25,195 nt of DNA from an uncultured Clostridia bacterium (lineage in GTDB: Bacteria > Bacillota > Clostridia > Oscillospirales > Butyricicoccaceae), in the NCBI GenBank assembly GCA_910586575.1, contig CAJUJQ010000033.1:1-25195 (forward strand), given 5' to 3'. The notes beneath the pieces were generated by a model. It worked only from the letters and a program-made list of their open reading frames with translations. It did not search any database and was not told the origin of the DNA. The position numbers and the translations under genes are program-made. Shown in pieces: positions 22,447 through 25,195 of the stretch. Positions within the stretch are counted from its first letter, which is position 1; each line of letters starts with the position of its first letter.

Positions 22447-23787
22447 ATGGATTTTCGTGCAATGTATCAGGAAAAGCTGACAACGGCGGAGCAGGCAGCC
22501 GCTGTCGTCAGGAGCGGCGACTGGGTAGACTTCGGCTGGGCTACCACCACGCCCGCCGCGCTCGATAAAGCGCTTGCGCCCCGCCTGAAGGATCTGACCG
22601 ACGTCAAGTTCCTCGGCGGCATTGTGATGCGCCCGTTGGAGATTTTTCAGATTGACAACCCCGCCGGGCATTTTTGCTGGAATTCCTGGCATATGGGCGG
22701 TATTGAGCGCAAGCAGTGCGCCGCCGGCGTCGCTTATTACAACGCGCTGCGCTATTCCGAGCTGCCCCGTTACTACCGTGAGCACCGCGGCTCGGTCGAT
22801 GTTGCGATGTTCCAGGTTGCGCCGATGGATGCCCATGGCTGGTTCAACTTTGGTCTGAGCGCGTCCCATATGCGTGCGGTCTGCGACTGCGCGAAAACCA
22901 TTATTGTAGAAGTCAACGAGAATATGCCCCGCTGCCTGGGCGGCATGGAGACCGGCGTACATATTTCCGAGGTCGCGATGATTGTCGAGGGCGGCAATCC
23001 GGCGCTTGATGTGATGGGCGCGGCGGCCCCCACTGAGGTGGATGAAGCCGTCGCAAAGCTGATTGTGGAAGAAATCCCCAACGGCGCGTGCTTGCAGCTG
23101 GGCATTGGCGGCATGCCGAACGCGGTCGGTTCCCTGATTGCAAAATCCGACCTCAAGGATTTGGGCGTACATACCGAAATGTATGTGGATGCCTTCGTCG
23201 ATATCGCGATGGCAGGCAAGATCAACGGCTCGAAGAAGGGCGTCGACCGCGGCCGTCAGGCGTTCGCGTTCGGCGCGGGCACCAAAAAGCTGTACGACTA
23301 TGTGAACGACAACCCGGAGGTCATGAGCGCCCCGGTCAGCTACACCAACGACGCGCGCATCGTGGCGCAGATTGACAACTTTATGTCCATCAACAACGCG
23401 GTTGACGTGGATTTGTTCGGCCAGGTCAACGCCGAGTCCGCAGGCACCAAGCAGATTTCCGGCGCGGGCGGCCAGCTCGACTTTGTGCTTGGTGCGTACC
23501 TCTCCAACGGTGGCAAGAGCTTTATCTGCCTGTCCTCGACCTTCAAGGGCAAGGACGGCCAGCTGAGGAGCCGTATCGTCCCCACGCTGACCCCCGGCTC
23601 GGTCGTCACCGACGCGCGCCCGAACGTCCATTGGCTGGTAACCGAATATGGCAAGGTCTGCCTGAAGGGCCTGACCGCCTGGGAGCGCGCCGAAGCGCTG
23701 ATTTCGGTTGCGCACCCGGATTTCCGCGAACAGCTGATCCAGGACGCGGAGAAGATGCACATCTGGCGCCGCTCCAACAAAAAATAA
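22447..23787 (+). CDS. but: Butyryl-CoA:acetate CoA-transferase
   Basis: The 446-residue enzyme moves CoA from butyryl-CoA to acetate, giving butyrate and acetyl-CoA, the last step of butyrate formation in many gut Clostridia. The sequence follows the But/4-hydroxybutyrate CoA-transferase family over its whole length: NSWHMGGIERK (79-89), FQVAPMDAHGWFNFG (122-136), NENMPRCLGG (157-166), GIGGMPNAVG (219-228), HTEMYVDAF with the presumed catalytic Glu244, and SGAGGQLDFVLGAYLS (338-353). AGGAGG lies nine bases before the start. It has its own promoter and long leader. The near relative 4-hydroxybutyrate CoA-transferase cannot be fully excluded, but the C-terminus and overall match favour butyryl-CoA. 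Confidence 0.88.
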   Translation: MDFRAMYQEKLTTAEQAAAVVRSGDWVDFGWATTTPAALDKALAPRLKDLTDVKFLGGIVMRPLEIFQIDNPAGHFCWNSWHMGGIERKQCAAGVAYYNALRYSELPRYYREHRGSVDVAMFQVAPMDAHGWFNFGLSASHMRAVCDCAKTIIVEVNENMPRCLGGMETGVHISEVAMIVEGGNPALDVMGAAAPTEVDEAVAKLIVEEIPNGACLQLGIGGMPNAVGSLIAKSDLKDLGVHTEMYVDAFVDIAMAGKINGSKKGVDRGRQAFAFGAGTKKLYDYVNDNPEVMSAPVSYTNDARIVAQIDNFMSINNAVDVDLFGQVNAESAGTKQISGAGGQLDFVLGAYLSNGGKSFICLSSTFKGKDGQLRSRIVPTLTPGSVVTDARPNVHWLVTEYGKVCLKGLTAWERAEALISVAHPDFREQLIQDAEKMHIWRRSNKK

Positions 23788-23789
23788 AT

Positions 23790-23810
23790 CCGTTTTGCCG
23801 CGCAAAACGG
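23790..23810 (+). terminator. Hairpin after the CoA-transferase gene
   Basis: CCGTTTTG (23790-23797) pairs with CAAAACGG (23803-23810). The T tract is poor (CCATTTGGGTTTG), so termination may be incomplete. Confidence 0.45.
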
Positions 23811-23820
23811 CCATTTGGGT

Positions 23821-23849
23821 TTGCATTCTGCTTTTCCTTATGATATAAT
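23821..23849 (+). promoter_or_regulatory. Promoter of the Gls24-family gene
   Basis: TTGCAT (23821-23826), 17-base spacer ending in TGA, TATAAT (23844-23849): an extended -10 promoter. Confidence 0.75.
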
Positions 23850-23938
23850 GGTTACAATGTGCTGGTATTGGTATGAAATACGGTGTTCCGGTCCGCACGG
23901 CTGGGCATCATAGAAGCATAAAAGGAGTGATTGCAGAA

Positions 23939-24334
23939 ATGGCAGATCATAAATCGTATTGGTCAACGACTGGCGATCAGGGGAGCATCAAGATTTCGGA
24001 GGATGTCGTTGCATCCATCGCCGCGTTGACCACCGCCGAAACCGACGGTGTGGCGGGGCTGTATTCCAGCTTCACCAACGAGCTTGCCGGTTTGCTGGGC
24101 AAAAAGAACATGGCAAAGGGCGTGCGCGTGGAGTTCGTCGGAGAGGACGCCGTGATGCTGGAAATCGGTTTTTTGGCAAAGTTCGGCAGCCCCATCCGCG
24201 AGGTCGCGAAGAACGTGCAGGAAAATGTGCGGTCGGCGGTCAAGTCGATGACCGGGCTGGACACGACAGCGGTCAATGTCCATGTCGGCGGCGTGACCTA
24301 TGACGCCTCGCAGCCCCCGGCGGAGGAAGCGTAA
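23939..24334 (+). CDS. Asp23/Gls24 family envelope stress protein
   Basis: The start at 23939 (MADHKSYWSTTGDQGSIKIS) follows AGGAG at 11 bases; the longer frame to 23873 has none. The 131-residue product has the family pattern GSIKISEDVVASIAALTTAE near the N-terminus, TDGVAGLYSSF, a strand-rich middle (VRVEFVGEDAVMLEIGFLA) and the helix VAKNVQENVRSAVKSMTGL followed by VNVHVGGV. Gls24/Asp23 proteins associate with the inner face of the membrane and the cell envelope under alkaline or general stress. Its promoter is strong, as expected of an abundant protein. Terminator follows. Exact role unknown. Confidence 0.9.
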   Translation: MADHKSYWSTTGDQGSIKISEDVVASIAALTTAETDGVAGLYSSFTNELAGLLGKKNMAKGVRVEFVGEDAVMLEIGFLAKFGSPIREVAKNVQENVRSAVKSMTGLDTTAVNVHVGGVTYDASQPPAEEA

Positions 24335-24357
24335 ACGGTTTTATCCGCAAAAAATAC

Positions 24358-24394
24358 AGGCTGACGCACCGAAAATGGTGTGCCAGCCTTTTTT
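24358..24394. terminator. Bidirectional terminator
   Basis: AGGCTG (24358-24363) with CGCACC beyond pairs with GGTGTG and CAGCCT (24384-24389), one mismatch inside. T6 follows on the plus strand and an A run precedes, giving T6 on the minus strand. Confidence 0.85.
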
Positions 24395-24413
24395 GTGGTT
24401 TCTCAGTCCGGGG

Positions 24414-25152
24414 TTATGGACGGCTGCTTTTCAATCCCGCTGCGTACCCCTGTATCATCCATTCACAGAATCTGCCCAGCGGCTGCGGCGGCTCCCCGCA
24501 GCCCAGCAGTACCGCGTGCGGCAGGCAGTCCCCGGGGGCATCCAGCAGATGGTTCTCCCAGCGGCGCAGGGCGAGTGCCCGCCGCTGCCCGCGCGGTGTA
24601 TAGACCAGGCGTTCCTGCCGCGCCGTGCCAAGGAAGCCCTTGCGCGTTTGTTCGCGGACAGCGCCTTCCGTGCGCAGGCGCGCGCGTCCTTCGGCCTCGA
24701 ACCGCCGCAGTGCGTCGCGCAGCTCGGCGGCGTGTGCCCGCGCCCAGTTATAGGCTTCGCTCGATTGAAGCGTCCCGTCGCAGGCGCTTTCCAGCAACGC
24801 AAACAGCGCGCCCTCCGCACCGGGCAGCGCGGAGGGCCCAGCCGCCAGGGCAAGGGTCGGCTGCATATCCTCCCCGAAGCCGGAAAGGCGCTTTTTCGGC
24901 GCCATTTCGCAGGAAAGCAGCCCCCGTCCGCGCCAGTCGGACAGCACCGCAGCCAGCAGCCGCCCCTCGGCGGGGTCGCCCATATCGCGCATCAGGAAGG
25001 CGATTTCCCCCATCAGGAAATCCGGGCGCTGCCCGTCCGCATCGCCCTCCCGCATAAGCCGCTTCGCAAGCACCGCGCCGGTCAGCGGGCGGGTGCGCAG
25101 CCAACAGCGCACAATCAGCCAGATGGCGGCGAGCAGCCCAAGGTTCAGCGCC
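24414..25152 (-). CDS. C-terminal part of a DUF2207-like membrane protein, cut by the contig end
   Basis: About 246 residues remain, starting inside a membrane segment (LNLGLLAAIWLIVRCWL) and continuing into a cytoplasmic part with AAVLSDWRGRGLLSCEM, a winged-helix-like segment as in DUF2207 proteins, then an Ala/Arg-rich C-terminal region. The true start is off the contig. The apparent N-terminus MCSSDL is not biological: those codons come from an Illumina adapter (25153-25195). The DUF2207 assignment is tentative. Shares a bidirectional terminator with the Gls24 gene. Confidence 0.5.
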
Positions 25153-25195
25153 AGATCGGAAGAGCACACGTCTGAACTCCAGTCACCTCCAATCA
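25153..25195 (+). other. Illumina adapter and index sequence (contamination)
   Basis: From 25153 the sequence begins AGATCGGAAGAGCACACGTC, the standard TruSeq read-1 adapter, complete to 25186, followed by CTCCAATC (8-base index) and the first A of the next adapter segment. It is not genomic and should be trimmed. Confidence 0.98.

Noticed and set aside
22411..23898. A 495-codon open frame on the minus strand opposite the CoA-transferase
   Set aside because: The plus strand encodes a full-length, well-conserved enzyme. Long antisense frames are common in GC-rich genes with strong third-position bias.

Overview
The window looks like one end of a draft contig from a motile, butyrate-forming, high-GC Firmicute of class Clostridia, most likely in or near the Oscillospirales. 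This rests on a large flagellin followed by a FliB-type flagellin lysine methylase, a butyryl-CoA:acetate CoA-transferase, Gls24 and BofC-like proteins, AGGAGG ribosome binding sites and GC-rich coding sequence. Genus and species cannot be fixed from the sequence alone. The last 43 bases are an Illumina adapter plus index, so genomic sequence ends at 25152.

Layout. 1-3.6 kb: 3' part of a very large flagellin, then fliB with its own promoter. 3.6-4.9 kb: a condensation/acyltransferase-fold protein on the minus strand. 4.9-5.56 kb: a long gap with a strong candidate small RNA (promoter, several C-rich hairpin loops, intrinsic terminator). 5.56-6.63 kb: a HAAS/DUF1700-like membrane protein overlapping a PadR regulator, behind a clear promoter and a palindromic operator candidate. 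6.8-10.06 kb: a MATE transporter divergent from a LysR regulator, which is followed by an RluA-type pseudouridine synthase. 10.2-11.3 kb: a two-CBS-domain protein, a noncoding block of stacked hairpins, and a small zinc-ribbon protein. 11.6-16.1 kb: a minus-strand cluster of solute-binding protein, NarL-type histidine kinase, response regulator and second solute-binding protein, with no permease or ATPase gene. 16.2-18.2 kb: a coupled operon of PaaI-type thioesterase, mutY and a deoxyinosine DNA glycosylase. 18.2-18.8 kb: a 219-bp insertion-sequence remnant with a 10-bp target duplication, a dispersed palindrome and a 127-bp long hairpin. 18.8-19.2 kb: a BofC-like exported protein. 19.5-22.2 kb: a fumarate-reductase-like flavoprotein with a long Pro/Glu-rich tail, paired with a two-cluster iron-sulfur protein. 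22.4-23.8 kb: the butyrate CoA-transferase. 23.9-24.3 kb: Gls24. 24.4-25.15 kb: the C-terminal part of a membrane protein, cut by the contig end.

How the genes work together. Flagellin and FliB form a flagellar modification pair. The CoA-transferase is the last step of butyrate formation; the flavoprotein/Fe-S pair beside it looks redox-related but lacks the usual fumarate reductase active-site signatures. The two-component cluster with two apparently membrane-anchored binding proteins is best read as a sugar or oligosaccharide sensing system, with a perfect 10-2-10 palindrome directly upstream of its promoter. The most unusual items are this sensor cluster, the anti-Shine-Dalgarno-like small RNA, the IS remnant and the flavoprotein tail.
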